Notes: generated from the sequence alone by a model not told the origin. Shown: positions 49,045 through 59,120, numbered from the stretch's first letter. The stretch is 64,000 nt of DNA from Methylomonas koyamae (GCF_019669905.1 NZ_AP019777.1:434001-498000); one strand, 5' to 3'. Program-made: numbers and translations.

Positions 49045-49785
49045 TTACAACAGTCCGTTGATAGCCGGATGCTGCTTCAACAAGTATTCGCGGAAGGCTT
49101 CGATTTGGACTTCGTCGTGGCGGCCGTCGCGCGGGATATCGACGGTAATATCGCTGACGATACGCATCGGCGGCGGCGACAAAAATATCAGACGGTCGGC
49201 CAACGCGATTGCCTCGCGCAAATCGTGGCTGACGAACAACACGGTATGCGGCCGCTGTTGCCACAGCGCATACAACAGCGTGCGCACCTGGCGGGCGCTG
49301 GGGGCGTCCAGCGATACGAAGGGTTCGTCCATCAGCAGGATGTCGGGATTCACGGCAAAGGCGCGGATGATTGCCACCCGGCGCTGCATGCCCAGCGACA
49401 GCCGCTCGGGGTAACTGTGCTGTACCGCGTCGAGCTGCATGCCGGCCAGCAACTCGTCGATCAGCGCGGCCGGCGGCGGACCGTCGAATACCAATTCGAT
49501 GTTTTGGCGAACGGTGCGCCATGGCAGCAGCCGCGGACTTTGGAACACGTAGCCGATTTTAGCGGCGGCGGCTTGCCCGCCGATGCGGATTTTGCCCTGA
49601 TAATGGCGGTCCAGGCCGGCCACCATATTCAACAGCGTGGTTTTTCCGCAGCCCGACGGGCCGAGCAGGCAGACGAATTCGTTGGGTTCGACTTTGAAAT
49701 TCAGATCGGCGATTGTGCTGCGTTGCGCGCCGCCATGGCCGTCGCGGTAAGTCTTATCTTGTATGCTGATGCCGATTTCGTTCAT
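49045..49785 (-). CDS. NitT/TauT-type ABC transporter ATP-binding protein
   Basis: A 246-residue ABC ATPase of the SsuB/TauB/NrtD group. Walker A is LLGPSGCGKTTLLN, the Q-loop is IGYVFQSPRLLPW, the signature is RLSLGMQRRVAII and Walker B is ILLMDEPFVSLD, with the switch histidine in LFVSHDLREA. The ATG at 49785 overlaps the permease stop (ATGA). It powers import together with the two genes upstream. The substrate is unknown; family members import sulfonates, nitrate, thiamine precursors and others. Confidence 0.93.
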   Translation of the reverse strand: MNEIGISIQDKTYRDGHGGAQRSTIADLNFKVEPNEFVCLLGPSGCGKTTLLNMVAGLDRHYQGKIRIGGQAAAAKIGYVFQSPRLLPWRTVRQNIELVFDGPPPAALIDELLAGMQLDAVQHSYPERLSLGMQRRVAIIRAFAVNPDILLMDEPFVSLDAPSARQVRTLLYALWQQRPHTVLFVSHDLREAIALADRLIFLSPPPMRIVSDITVDIPRDGRHDEVQIEAFREYLLKQHPAINGLL

Positions 49786-50549
49786 CGCCGCCACCTCAGC
49801 GCCGCCCGGTCCAGCGGCCGCAACACCAGCCACTCGATGGCCTGGATCACCGCAATAAAGGCAAAGGTGTAAGCCAACAGGCTGGCGACGTCGAACAACT
49901 GGAAGAACAAATGCAGTTGGTAACCCATGCCGTCGCTGCGGCCCAGCAATTCCACCAGTAGAATGATCTTCCAGATCAGGGCCAAGCCGGAACGGGTGGC
50001 CGCCATCACAAATGGATGCAGTTGCGGCCAGATCACGTGTACCAGGGTTTTGCGGCGGCTGAAGCGGTAGCTTTGTGCCATTTCCAGCAAATCCTGGTCC
50101 AGCGCCCGGGCGCCCTCGCGGATCGTGACGATCACGTTCGGCAGCTTGTTAACCACGACGGCCAGAATCGCCGCCGATTCTTGCAAACCGAACCAGATGT
50201 AACACAGTATGACGGTGACTAGGGCCGGGATGTTCAGAAAAATCACCAGCCAATTGTCGAAGAACGCGTCCATGGCTTTGTTTTTGCCCAACAGGAGCCC
50301 GATTGCGCAGCCGAGCAGCATCGCAATCGAAAAACTAACGGCCAGCCGAAACAAGGTGGCGCCCAGGTGGTGCGGTAATTCGCCGGAAGCGGTTGCCTGC
50401 CAAAACACGCCGGCCACCCTTGCCGGCAGCGGCAGGCTGGGATCGTCGAGCAGCATCGCCGCCGCTTGCCAAATACCGAGCAACAGTAACAGCGATAACA
50501 GCGTAACCACGCCGCTACGCTGCCGGGTAGGACCGGACCACCTCATCAA
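49782..50549 (-). CDS. NitT/TauT-type ABC transporter permease
   Basis: A 255-residue permease with about six helices. The EAA-type loop is MAQSYRFSRRKTLVHVIWPQ, which contacts the ATPase. It overlaps both neighbours by 4 bases (ATGA), so the three genes are translationally coupled. It places a single channel subunit, probably a homodimer, in the inner membrane. Substrate not determined. Confidence 0.92.
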   Translation of the reverse strand: MMRWSGPTRQRSGVVTLLSLLLLLGIWQAAAMLLDDPSLPLPARVAGVFWQATASGELPHHLGATLFRLAVSFSIAMLLGCAIGLLLGKNKAMDAFFDNWLVIFLNIPALVTVILCYIWFGLQESAAILAVVVNKLPNVIVTIREGARALDQDLLEMAQSYRFSRRKTLVHVIWPQLHPFVMAATRSGLALIWKIILLVELLGRSDGMGYQLHLFFQLFDVASLLAYTFAFIAVIQAIEWLVLRPLDRAALRWRR

Positions 50550-51508
50550 TCGGCGGACCAGAACGTGCCTGGCTGGATGTGGCCGGCAGCGCCGGTCAGT
50601 TTGCTATCGATCTGGTGCAACATCAGGTAGATTTTTTCGGCCGCGGCTTGTTGGGCCGGTGTCCATTGCTCGATGCGGCCCTTGCAATAACCGGCGCGGA
50701 GTTTTTCCTGCTCGGCCGGGCTGCCGGCTTCGGTCAGCGGCAGGATTTTCGCCCATTCGGCATCGTTGCTGCACAAGCTGTCGCGAGCTTGCCGGCTTAA
50801 TTCGAAGAATTGCTTTAGTGCGGCTTTATGTTGCTCGGCCCACTCCTGTTTGAACACGTAGCCGATACTGGGTACGGTTTCGGCTATGCCCAACTGGCGG
50901 ACCATGTCCTCGCCGCTGAGCAAGGTCCGGTAACCCTGGGCTTCCAGGCGGGCGGCGAATTGCCAGTAGGTCAATAACGCATCCACCCGTTGCCCCAGCA
51001 ATTGCTGGCTTAACAACGGCGGGGCGCCGTAGACTTTTTCGACGCCGGCATTCAGGTCCAATTGCTGCTGCCGACCCAAGGCTTGCAGCAACAGCCAGTT
51101 TTTATCCAGCTCGCCGCCGGCAATGCCCAGTTTTTTGCCTTTCAGATCGGCCAGCGTTTTGATCGGGCTGGCGTTTGCGACCAGCAGCGCGCCGGAGGTG
51201 TCGGAAAACGGGTAAAAACTCAACTTGGCGCCTTCGCCGCGCATGCTCGAGGTCCAGATCCAGTCGGAGACGATCAGGTCGACCGCGCCGGCTTGCAGCG
51301 CGACTTTGCCGGCTTGCTGGTTGGCGAAGGCGACGTTTTCGATCGCAAAATCCGCCCGCTCCAACAAGCCCTGGTTGCGCATCGCCGCCAATTCCCAGTT
51401 CAGCGTGCCGGAGGCCATCGCGCCGATTCTGATCGCGGTTTTCTCGGCGGTTTCGCCGGTGGCGGCGAATAAAGCCGCCGCAGTCAACAGGCAGATTTTC
51501 AAGTTCAT
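50546..51508 (-). CDS. NitT/TauT-type ABC transporter substrate-binding protein
   Basis: A 320-residue periplasmic binding protein with a signal peptide (MNLKICLLTAAALFAATGETA). The mature part has the family pattern IRIGAMASGTLNWELAAMRN near the start, VDLIVSDWIW, and LADLKGKKLGIAGG. AGGGA lies before the ATG at 51508; the frame is open 25 codons further but that part is not signal-like. It would deliver the ligand to the downstream permease. Ligand unknown; no metabolic genes nearby hint at one. Confidence 0.9.
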   Translation of the reverse strand: MNLKICLLTAAALFAATGETAEKTAIRIGAMASGTLNWELAAMRNQGLLERADFAIENVAFANQQAGKVALQAGAVDLIVSDWIWTSSMRGEGAKLSFYPFSDTSGALLVANASPIKTLADLKGKKLGIAGGELDKNWLLLQALGRQQQLDLNAGVEKVYGAPPLLSQQLLGQRVDALLTYWQFAARLEAQGYRTLLSGEDMVRQLGIAETVPSIGYVFKQEWAEQHKAALKQFFELSRQARDSLCSNDAEWAKILPLTEAGSPAEQEKLRAGYCKGRIEQWTPAQQAAAEKIYLMLHQIDSKLTGAAGHIQPGTFWSAD

Positions 51509-51601
51509 GTTTTGTCCCTGGCAGAATGGTCGAGCGCGCGATTTTAACGCAGCCGCGGCGATTGCAAGAAGGTTTCTCGGCACCGATTCGAAACTAACAG
51601 G

Positions 51602-54600
51602 TTAACTGTGGAATTGGGCGGCCGGAACCGGGCGGCCGATGTGGTAACCCTGGTAGGACAGGCAGCCTTTTTCCCGCAAGAACAGCACTTGCTCCGCGGT
51701 TTCCACGCCTTCGGCAATCACGTGCAGGCGCAGGCTTTTCGCCATATTGATGATGGTCTCGACGATGACGGCGTCGTTTTGGTCTTCCGGCAGGTCTTTG
51801 ACGAAGCTTTGGTCGATTTTGAGCTGGCTGATCGGCAGCGTTTTCAGGTAAGACAGCGACGAATAGCCGATGCCGAAATCGTCGATCGAGGTTTTGACGC
51901 CCAAGGTTTGCAAATCGCGCATCTTCCTGACCGTATCCTCGATGTTGCTGATCACCGACCCTTCGGTCAATTCGATCACCAGCCGGTCGGCGGACAGGCC
52001 GGCATCGGCCAGAATCCGCTCGATTTGTTGGACAAAGTCCGGCTGGCGGAACTGGCGGGAACTGACGTTGACGGCGACGTGGCCGATGGCCCGGTTTTCC
52101 CGGTCCCAGGCGCCGATCTGGCGGCAGGTCTCGCGGATCACCCATTCGCCGAGCGGCAAAATCAAGCGAGTATCTTCGGCAACCGGGATAAATTCGGCCG
52201 GGGAAATCATGCCGCGCTGCGGATGCTGCCAGCGAATCAGGGCCTCTGCGCTGACCACGCGGCCGCTGTCGTCGACCTGGGGCTGGTAATGCAATACGAA
52301 TTGGGATTGTTTCAAGGCCTCGCGAATTTCCTTTTCCAGAGTCAGCCGGCGGTCGGCGGTTTCCTGCATCGACGGCCGGTAGAAGCTGATGCCGTTGCGG
52401 CCGCTTTCCTTGGCCCGGTACATCGCCGTGTCGGCTTGCTGGATCACCGCCTCCGGCTGTTCGGCCGCTTCCGGAAACAGTGTGACGCCGATGCTGGTGG
52501 AAAAATGGTGTTCGCTGCCCTGCACGTTGAAGGGCTGGTTGATGGTGTGCAGAATCTTCTCGGCCAGCATCACGGCGTGGTGGGTGGCTTGGGCCAGTTC
52601 GCTGTAGCGTCCCGGTACCATGACGATAAACTCGTCGCCGCCCAGGCGGCAGGCCGTGTCTTCTTCGCGGATGATGGCGCGCAGCCGCTGCGCAACCTGA
52701 GTCAACAGCTCGTCGCCGACCTGGTGGCCGCGGGAATCGTTCAGCGTCTTGAAATGGTCCAGATCCAGAAAAAACAGCGCGCCGTAACAATGTTGGCGCT
52801 TGGCGGCGGCGATTTCCTGTTTCAAGCGGTCCAGCAGCAGACGCCGGTTCGGCAAGCCGGTCAGCGGATCGTAGAACGCCAGCTCGTGGATTTCGCGTTC
52901 CGCCGCTTTCTGTTCGCTGATGTCGGAAAAGATGGCGACGTAATTCAATTGTTTACCGCTTTCGTCGCGGACGCCGGTCACGGTCAGCCACTCCGGGAAC
53001 ACGTCGCCGTTTTTCCGCCGGTTCCAGATCTCGCCGCGCCACTGGTTGTCGCGCAACAAGGCGCGGAACAGGCCATGCAACAGGCCCGGTGCCTGGCGGA
53101 CTTTGGACAACAGATCGGACCGGCGGCCGATGACTTCGTCGGCGCTATAACCGGTAATGCGGCTGAAGGCGTCGTTAACTCTGAGCACCACGCCCTTGGC
53201 ATCGGTGACCATGATTGCCTCGTGCGACTGAAACGTGGCGGCGGCGATGCGCAATTCGTTTTCCTGTTGCTTGCGGCGTTCGATCTCGCTGTTCAGGGCT
53301 TGGTTGCTGCGCAGCAGGTCGCGGGTTTTCAACGCCACCAAATCTTCGATGCGGGCGGTGCGGCCGGTCATCAGCATCAGGCCGAAACTGGTCAGGCCGC
53401 ACAACAGAAAACTGCCGGACAGAAGCCACCACACCGTCCAGGAATGCTGTTCGGCGTAAAACGCCGGCGACGGCCGGTAGTGAATGCTCCAGACGCGGTC
53501 CGCTATTTTCAAATCCAATTGCTGGTGCAATTTTGGAAATTGCATGGCGGATTGCGGATTGGGCGCCGCGGCGCCGAACAGCTGCCGTTCCCCGTCGTAA
53601 ATGCCGAGCGACAAGCGGTTGGATTCGAGGCGGGACATGATTTCCGCCACTTCGCTGCTCAGCCGGAACACATTGGCGACTAGGCCCTGCAAATGCTGTT
53701 CGCGTTGTTGCACCGTGTTGAGCGGCTTACCTTTGGCATAGATCGGTGAAAACACGGCAAAGCCGAATTGGCCGTCGGCAAACGCCAGGCCGCCGGTGGC
53801 GCTGGTTTTGCCGGAAGCGACGGCAGTGTTTATCGCGTTGCGTAATTCGGGCCGGCTCAGCGCATCCAGGCCCAGGTTTTGCTCGTTGCCGAACCAGTAA
53901 GCTACCGGCAGATAAAACTCGCGCTCGGTTGCCGCTTTATCGGCCCCCTGCGAATCGCGTTCGACGATGCGGATTTGCTCGCGGTTCTCGAATGCGCTGC
54001 GTTGCGCCTGCTCGACTTTGGGCAGCCATTCCAACACTTCCAGTTCCGGGTGCTGGCTAAAGATGGTGTGGGCGAACAGGCGGAATTCGTTGCGGTCCAC
54101 GCTATCGGAACTGTCGAACAAGGCTTTCAGCAACTGGTTGTTCAGTATGTCGCTATCGAAATGTTGCTGAATGCTCTGGTGCAGCAAACCGGTCTGGCTT
54201 TCGAACAGTTCGCGGATGCGGCGGTGTTCCAGATTGCTGCTGTAGACCACGGCGACGACCACCAGTACCAGGGTTGCAGCCAGCGGATAGACCACGAATT
54301 GTTGGCGTTGGCGCCATGTGTGGCGCGGGGCGGCGATGAAGGCCAGCCAGATCGGCGCGAAGATTACCGCACCGATCGAATCGCCGACCCACCAGGTGCT
54401 CCAGTTCAGGCCGAATTCGCTGAGTTCGATGCAACCCAGCAAGTAAAGCAGGCCGGAACCCAGCGTCGGCGCCAGCAGGCAACTGGCGATGGCCAACACG
54501 AAGAAGTGGACGATGTGGCGGTCTTCCAGCAACGGATTGTGCGGGCCGATCCAGCGGTTGATCATAAATGCGCCGAGCCAGGCTTGGCCGCAGGCGGCGA

Positions 54601-54877
54601 TGCCGGCCGCAGTCCCCATCCAATAGCCCAACGTTGGGGATTGGCCGCCGCCGAGCCCGGAAAATGCGTAAATTTGCGCCGCAATCGCGCCGACCGCCAG
54701 GCCGGGCAACACGTTCCGGCCCGAATGCAGCATGCCGGCCAGGGCGATGCCGGCCGGCGGCCAGATGGCGCTGGCCTGGCTGGGCGGCATGGTCAGCATG
54801 TGGCCCAGAAATCCGCCGATAAAATACGCCAGTGCGAAAAAACTATTGCTGAGTAGCGGATTGAGAAAAGCTGGCAT
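51602..54877 (-). CDS. MASE1-CHASE-PAS-GGDEF-EAL cyclic-di-GMP protein
   Basis: A 1091-residue membrane sensor. Order of domains: MASE1 with about eight helices (residues 1-290), a periplasmic CHASE sensor (HTIFSQHPELEVLEWLPKVE), a helix, a PAS domain (ITGYSADEVIGRRSDLLS), GGDEF at 746-750 and EAL at 878-880. The cyclase motif GGDEF is intact, with an upstream I-site REED five residues before it. The phosphodiesterase keeps EALIRW, DDFGIGYSS and EGVET. Both activities are therefore possible. The ATG at 54877 starts MASE1; the longer frame overlaps the upstream HugZ-like gene. Confidence 0.93.
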   Translation of the reverse strand: MPAFLNPLLSNSFFALAYFIGGFLGHMLTMPPSQASAIWPPAGIALAGMLHSGRNVLPGLAVGAIAAQIYAFSGLGGGQSPTLGYWMGTAAGIAACGQAWLGAFMINRWIGPHNPLLEDRHIVHFFVLAIASCLLAPTLGSGLLYLLGCIELSEFGLNWSTWWVGDSIGAVIFAPIWLAFIAAPRHTWRQRQQFVVYPLAATLVLVVVAVVYSSNLEHRRIRELFESQTGLLHQSIQQHFDSDILNNQLLKALFDSSDSVDRNEFRLFAHTIFSQHPELEVLEWLPKVEQAQRSAFENREQIRIVERDSQGADKAATEREFYLPVAYWFGNEQNLGLDALSRPELRNAINTAVASGKTSATGGLAFADGQFGFAVFSPIYAKGKPLNTVQQREQHLQGLVANVFRLSSEVAEIMSRLESNRLSLGIYDGERQLFGAAAPNPQSAMQFPKLHQQLDLKIADRVWSIHYRPSPAFYAEQHSWTVWWLLSGSFLLCGLTSFGLMLMTGRTARIEDLVALKTRDLLRSNQALNSEIERRKQQENELRIAAATFQSHEAIMVTDAKGVVLRVNDAFSRITGYSADEVIGRRSDLLSKVRQAPGLLHGLFRALLRDNQWRGEIWNRRKNGDVFPEWLTVTGVRDESGKQLNYVAIFSDISEQKAAEREIHELAFYDPLTGLPNRRLLLDRLKQEIAAAKRQHCYGALFFLDLDHFKTLNDSRGHQVGDELLTQVAQRLRAIIREEDTACRLGGDEFIVMVPGRYSELAQATHHAVMLAEKILHTINQPFNVQGSEHHFSTSIGVTLFPEAAEQPEAVIQQADTAMYRAKESGRNGISFYRPSMQETADRRLTLEKEIREALKQSQFVLHYQPQVDDSGRVVSAEALIRWQHPQRGMISPAEFIPVAEDTRLILPLGEWVIRETCRQIGAWDRENRAIGHVAVNVSSRQFRQPDFVQQIERILADAGLSADRLVIELTEGSVISNIEDTVRKMRDLQTLGVKTSIDDFGIGYSSLSYLKTLPISQLKIDQSFVKDLPEDQNDAVIVETIINMAKSLRLHVIAEGVETAEQVLFLREKGCLSYQGYHIGRPVPAAQFHS

Positions 54878-54933
54878 GGCGCTTAAGCGGGTTCCTAGTT
54901 CAGTCGTGCGTGCTGGTCCGGATAAGTTTAGTC

Positions 54934-55398
54934 CTACGGGGCCGGTTCGTTTGGATTGGCGGCAAAACTGTAGGCTTTGCCGAAACCGGCCACATACTGG
55001 TAGCGAATCGGCGTCAGGGCTAGCAAGCGGAAATCCGGCAAGGTGCGCAGCAGGCCTACGACATTGCCGAAACGGGCTTCTAGCCTGTCGAGTAATTCCA
55101 CGTAATGCGGATCGTCGGGTGCGATTTCGGCGACGGTACAGCTTACGCTGGCTCGGGGCCGGGCAAACGGGTTGCCGCCTGCCTCGCCCAAAAACAGTAG
55201 CGAGCCCTGGCGACGGCGCAATAGGTTCCCGTTGTGTTTGGCCAGGCCGCTGACGTAAACGTAAAAAATACCGCCATGCTGCAACACCGGCGCGTAACTG
55301 GCTTCGGCATCGCCGTCGGCCGCGCAACTGGCGATAGCCGCGCCGTCGCTGGCCGCGATCAGGCGCAGGCAGTCGGTTTCCGGAGCGGCGGCCTGCAT
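54934..55398 (-). CDS. HugZ-like / pyridoxamine 5'-phosphate oxidase-fold protein
   Basis: A 154-residue split-barrel protein of the pyridoxamine-phosphate-oxidase superfamily. It resembles the N-terminal barrel of heme-utilisation HugZ proteins (ASYAPVLQHGGIFYVYVSGLAKH, then RYQYVAGFGKAYSF near the end). HugZ members degrade heme to release iron, but binding residues cannot be fixed here. It starts 4 bases after the tag gene stop, so it is probably cotranscribed with tag, yajD and moaA. Function assigned by fold only. Confidence 0.75.
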   Translation of the reverse strand: MQAAAPETDCLRLIAASDGAAIASCAADGDAEASYAPVLQHGGIFYVYVSGLAKHNGNLLRRRQGSLLFLGEAGGNPFARPRASVSCTVAEIAPDDPHYVELLDRLEARFGNVVGLLRTLPDFRLLALTPIRYQYVAGFGKAYSFAANPNEPAP

Positions 55399-55402
55399 CG
55401 CT

Positions 55403-55972
55403 TTACGACCGGGCCAATTCCGCGTGGCGGAAGCAATCGACGGTATGGTCGTTGACCATGCCCACCGCCTGCATGTAGGCGTAGCAGATGGTGCGGCCGA
55501 CGAATTTGAAGCCGCGTTTTTGCAAATCTTTGCTCATGCGTTCGGATTCCGCCGAGTAGGCCGGTAGCTCGGCATGGCTTTGCCAGCGGTTTTGGATGGT
55601 GCGGCCGTCGACGAAGCTCCAAATGTAACTGTCGAAGCTGCCGAATTGCCGTTGTACCGCCAGAAACGCTTGGGCATTGGCGACGGCGGACTGGATTTTC
55701 AAGCGGTTTCTGACGATGCCGGGGTTACCCAGCAATTGTTCGAGTTTGGCGGCATCGTATTCGGCGACGATCTCGGGCACGAAATCGTCGAAGGCGGCGC
55801 GGTATGCCGGGCGCTTGTTCAGAATCGTGCGCCAACTCAACCCGGCCTGGGCGCCTTCCAGCACTAAAAACTCGAACAGGCGGCGGTCGTCGTGGAGCGG
55901 CTCGCCCCATTCGTTGTCGTGGTAGTGTTCTTCGTTGGCGCTGGCCAAAGCCCAGACGCATTTGGCCGCCAT
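55403..55972 (-). CDS. tag: DNA-3-methyladenine glycosylase I
   Basis: A 189-residue Tag glycosylase that removes 3-methyladenine from alkylated DNA. It begins KCVWALASANEEHYHDNEWGEPLHDD and has LEGAQAGLSWRTILNKR, IVRNRLKIQSAVANAQAFL and CYAYMQAVGMVNDHTVDCFRH. The last segment holds the zinc-snap His and Cys residues. It overlaps the yajD stop by one base. Confidence 0.96.
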   Translation of the reverse strand: MAAKCVWALASANEEHYHDNEWGEPLHDDRRLFEFLVLEGAQAGLSWRTILNKRPAYRAAFDDFVPEIVAEYDAAKLEQLLGNPGIVRNRLKIQSAVANAQAFLAVQRQFGSFDSYIWSFVDGRTIQNRWQSHAELPAYSAESERMSKDLQKRGFKFVGRTICYAYMQAVGMVNDHTVDCFRHAELARS

Positions 55973-56331
55973 CAGTCTTTATTCATCATTTTTTTCAGAT
56001 CGGCGAACGGATTGAACGTCGCCGTCGGCGATTTGCCGTCCGCGCTGCCTTTGCCGCCGTAGCGCACCTGTTCTTCGTAGCGCTGGTGTTCGTTGTCGTG
56101 GCAGTAAAGGCACAGCAGCTCCCAATTGCTGCCGTCGGGCGGGTTGTGGTCGTGGTCGTGGTTGATGTGGTGTACCGTCAGTTCCCGCAGATTCTTATGG
56201 TCGAACTCCCTGGCGCAGCGCCCGCAGATCCACGGATATAACTTCAAGGCCTGCTCCCGGTAGCCTTTTTCCCGCTCTTCTTTGTAGCGCCGGGCTTCGG
56301 CAACGATATGGTAGGCTTTGTTATCCGACAT
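55972..56331 (-). CDS. yajD: YajD-like HNH nuclease
   Basis: A 119-residue HNH-fold protein. The zinc-binding CxxC pairs are CGRCAREF and CLYCHDNEH, and the core is LTVHHINHDHDHNPPDGSNW, where VHH-N-H forms the nuclease motif. It matches E. coli YajD, a family without proven role, probably a nicking or repair nuclease. It lies between moaA and tag on the same strand, with 15 bases to moaA. Confidence 0.92.
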   Translation of the reverse strand: MSDNKAYHIVAEARRYKEEREKGYREQALKLYPWICGRCAREFDHKNLRELTVHHINHDHDHNPPDGSNWELLCLYCHDNEHQRYEEQVRYGGKGSADGKSPTATFNPFADLKKMMNKD

Positions 56332-56346
56332 GGTGTCCTCCGTTTC

Positions 56347-57351
56347 TCAACCGCCGGTCGCGTTCATGTGTCGCAAAATCACCGGCTGTTCGTGAATGTT
56401 GAATTCGTGCTTCTCGGGTTTGATTTGCATCGCTGCGACGATGGCTTGTTTCAGCGCCGCGATGTCGCCCGGCTGCTCTCTGACCACCCGTTTCAGATCG
56501 ACCGAGTGCTCGTTACCCAGGCACAGCAGCAAGCGGCCTTCGGCGGTCAGCCTGACCCGGTTGCAACTGCCGCAGAAATTGGCGCTGTGCGGCGAGATGA
56601 AGCCGACCCGGCTGGCGCTGCCCGCCACCCGGTAATAGGCCGACGGGCCGCCGGTAGTGTCGGCCACGGCCTGTAAGTTGAAGCGGCTGCTCAAGTCGCG
56701 GCGGATGGCGTCGCTGGGGTAGTAGCTTTCGCCGCGGTGGTGGCGGTCGACTTGGCCCAACGGCATTTCTTCGATGAAGCTGATGTCCAACGAATTATCC
56801 AGCGCAAACTGCACCAGATCGGCCACTTCGTGGTGGTTGCGGTTTTTCATAACCACCGTGTTCAATTTGATGAGCTCGAAACCAGCGGCGCGGGCGGCGG
56901 CGATACCGTCCAGCACCCGTTGCAGATTGCCGGTGCGGGTCAGCTCGCGGAATTTATCCGGGTCTAAAGTATCCAGGCTGATGTTCAGGCGTTTGACGCC
57001 GGCGGCACGCAGATCGGCGGCCATTTCGGCCAAGCGCGAGCCGTTGCTGGTCAGTACCAGTTCGTTCAGCCCCGGCATGCTGCCGATGTCGCGTAACAGG
57101 TCCACTACGCCTTTGCGCACCAACGGTTCGCCGCCGGTGACCCGAATCTTTTTCACGCCCAGTTCGACGAAGGCCCGGCAAATGGTGCGGATTTCCTCCA
57201 GGCTGAGGATTTGGCTGCGCGGCAGGAATTCCATGTCTTCGGCCATGCAGTAGACGCAACGGAAATCGCAGCGGTCGGTGATCGAGACCCGCAGATAATT
57301 GACCACTCGTCCGAAGCGGTCTACCAGAAGCAACGGTTTATTCGGCGCCAT
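56347..57351 (-). CDS. moaA: GTP 3',8-cyclase MoaA
   Basis: A 334-residue radical SAM enzyme that makes 3',8-cyclo-GTP, the substrate of MoaC. The SAM cluster motif is CDFRCVYCM and the second iron-sulfur cluster is [20 protein letters not shown]. The C-terminus is Gly-Gly, which is required for activity. The ATG at 57351 is taken because it begins the family-like [15 protein letters not shown]; a GTG 13 codons earlier is also in frame. It is about 55 kb from moaC, moaD and moaE. Confidence 0.96.
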   Translation of the reverse strand: MAPNKPLLLVDRFGRVVNYLRVSITDRCDFRCVYCMAEDMEFLPRSQILSLEEIRTICRAFVELGVKKIRVTGGEPLVRKGVVDLLRDIGSMPGLNELVLTSNGSRLAEMAADLRAAGVKRLNISLDTLDPDKFRELTRTGNLQRVLDGIAAARAAGFELIKLNTVVMKNRNHHEVADLVQFALDNSLDISFIEEMPLGQVDRHHRGESYYPSDAIRRDLSSRFNLQAVADTTGGPSAYYRVAGSASRVGFISPHSANFCGSCNRVRLTAEGRLLLCLGNEHSVDLKRVVREQPGDIAALKQAIVAAMQIKPEKHEFNIHEQPVILRHMNATGG

Positions 57352-57460
57352 TACGGAAACATCAAAACGGAAAGGAACAAATATTACCACGCTGCCGCCT
57401 TTTGCAAGAACGGCTTGGTTTCAGATCGGCCGCCGCCGCAGGAGTTCCGCAGCGGGGCAA

Positions 57461-57904
57461 TTAGCGGCCGCCGCCGGCCAAACGTTCCAGCAATGCCAAT
57501 ACCGCAGTTTCGATTTGCGGCAGGGCGCGGTCCGGATGGGTGTCGCCGATGTCGTCGACCTGCCAGTACTCGACACGTTCGGCCCAGTCCGGAAATTTTT
57601 GCTGCAACATCGGTTGGTGCTCGCTGCGTTTCAAGGCCACGATCAAGCGGGCACGCTGTAAATCCGGTTCCGTCACCGATATCGGCGGCCGCACCGGTTC
57701 GGGCGGAATCCGGCGCAAAGCCAAGCCGCGCAAGGTGTGCGGCGAGATCGGCCCGGCATCGCGTTCCAGCAATTCGATTGCCAATCCACGCGAGTCGGCG
57801 CGCCAAGGCAAGCGGTAGGCCTGCGCGTGGTGGTTGAACAGGTACTCGGCGAACCGGCTGCGGTAGTAATTGCCGGTACACAGAAACAATACTTGGTTAT
57901 GCAT
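57461..57904 (-). CDS. Low-molecular-weight protein tyrosine phosphatase-like protein
   Basis: A 147-residue protein of the LMW-PTP fold. The P-loop is LFLCTGNYYRSR (CX5R with Cys near residue 9), with Tyr-Tyr in place of the more common second Cys of the pattern. A late EYWQVDDIGDTHPD supplies the general-acid Asp. It could dephosphorylate tyrosine or arginine, or act as an arsenate-reductase-like enzyme. The ATG at 57904 begins the fold; the longer frame upstream has a different composition. It ends about 110 bases before moaA. Confidence 0.85.
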   Translation of the reverse strand: MHNQVLFLCTGNYYRSRFAEYLFNHHAQAYRLPWRADSRGLAIELLERDAGPISPHTLRGLALRRIPPEPVRPPISVTEPDLQRARLIVALKRSEHQPMLQQKFPDWAERVEYWQVDDIGDTHPDRALPQIETAVLALLERLAGGGR

Positions 57905-57992
57905 GCGGAGGTCTGCCCACGCCGATCGGCGCGCCGTTGACAAGGTGGCCGGCATTAGACAACGCCGCCGGGCCGTTTTCAAGTCTGCCCCG

Positions 57993-58979
57993 TCAGGCCG
58001 ACAGTTGTGCCTGTAAAAATTCGCCGATCCGCGCTTCCAGCCAGTAAGCCGGCCGGCCTCCGCTGGCGCCGACGAAGCCGACGTGGCCGCCGCCGTTGCT
58101 GATTTCCAGATGCACCGCAGCGGACAATTCCGCCGGACTCGGCAGCACGCGTTCCGTCATGAACGGATCGTCCTTGGCTTGCAGCAACAAGCTCGGCACC
58201 CGGATGGTTTGCAAAAACTGGCGCGAACTGCTGCGCCGGTAATAGTCGGCGGCATCGGCGAAACCGTGCAACCGCGCCACTACCCGGCCGTCGTATTGCC
58301 AGAACGAGCGAATCGGCCGCAGATCGCCGAGTTGGCGGATCAGTTCGGCCTGGTCGTCGCGGCCGATAGCCGACAGATGCCGTTGCTTGATTTGCATGTA
58401 CTGCTTCAATTCCCGCAACAGGTAATCGCGGTAGATTCTGGAGAAGCCCCGGTCCAGTTTGTCGGCGCATTCGCTCAAGACCAGCGGCACCGACACCGCG
58501 GCGGCGGCGAACAGATCGGCATCGGCACCTTGCTCGCCCAGCCACTTCAGTAATACGTTGCCGCCCAGCGAAAAGCCGATTGCCGCCAGCGGCCGCTGCG
58601 GAAAACGCCGGCGCAGCTCCCGCTGCAAAAAGCCGATGTCTTCGGTTTCGCCGGAGTGGTAGCAACGCGCCAAGCGGTTCATTTCGCCGCTGCAACCGCG
58701 AAAATTCAAGGCCACGCTGGCAAAGCCCTGGCTTGGCAAGCTGCGTTGCAGACCGGCGATATAACCCGAACGGCTGCTGCCGGCCAGGCCGTGCAACAAA
58801 ATTACCAGCGGCTTGGTTGCGTCTTCGCACCAGTCGATATCCAAAAAATCGCCGTCCGGCGTTGCCAGCCGTTCCCGGCGAATGGCGGCCGGCGGTGCGG
58901 TCCGCCGCAATAAGGCCGGGTAAATGGTTTGCAGATGGGGGCCGTTCAGCCACCAGGCCGGGCGGAAAGCGTTGTGCAT
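57993..58979 (-). CDS. yheT: YheT-like alpha/beta hydrolase
   Basis: A 328-residue hydrolase of the YheT/ABHD1 group. It opens MHNAFRPAWWLNGPHLQTIYP, has the oxyanion HGLAGSSRSGYIAGLQ, the nucleophile elbow GFSLGGNVLLKWLGEQ, the acid KDDPFMTERVLPS and the base GGGHVGFVGASGG. Members hydrolyse esters or lipids. The ATG at 58979 is chosen because the upstream extension is basic and repetitive and overlaps the divergent transglycosylase gene. It is divergent from that gene. Confidence 0.9.
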   Translation of the reverse strand: MHNAFRPAWWLNGPHLQTIYPALLRRTAPPAAIRRERLATPDGDFLDIDWCEDATKPLVILLHGLAGSSRSGYIAGLQRSLPSQGFASVALNFRGCSGEMNRLARCYHSGETEDIGFLQRELRRRFPQRPLAAIGFSLGGNVLLKWLGEQGADADLFAAAAVSVPLVLSECADKLDRGFSRIYRDYLLRELKQYMQIKQRHLSAIGRDDQAELIRQLGDLRPIRSFWQYDGRVVARLHGFADAADYYRRSSSRQFLQTIRVPSLLLQAKDDPFMTERVLPSPAELSAAVHLEISNGGGHVGFVGASGGRPAYWLEARIGEFLQAQLSA

Positions 58980-59120
58980 GGTTGGCGCCTGCTTTATAGT
59001 TGATCGGAGAGCGAAAGCTGCCCGGAGAATATACCGCCGCTGGCGGCAAATGCTAGCCGGCGCCTTGGCGGCAGCTAACATCGCGCCCTTTATTCCCTTC
59101 TTCACATTCCCGATGGTTCG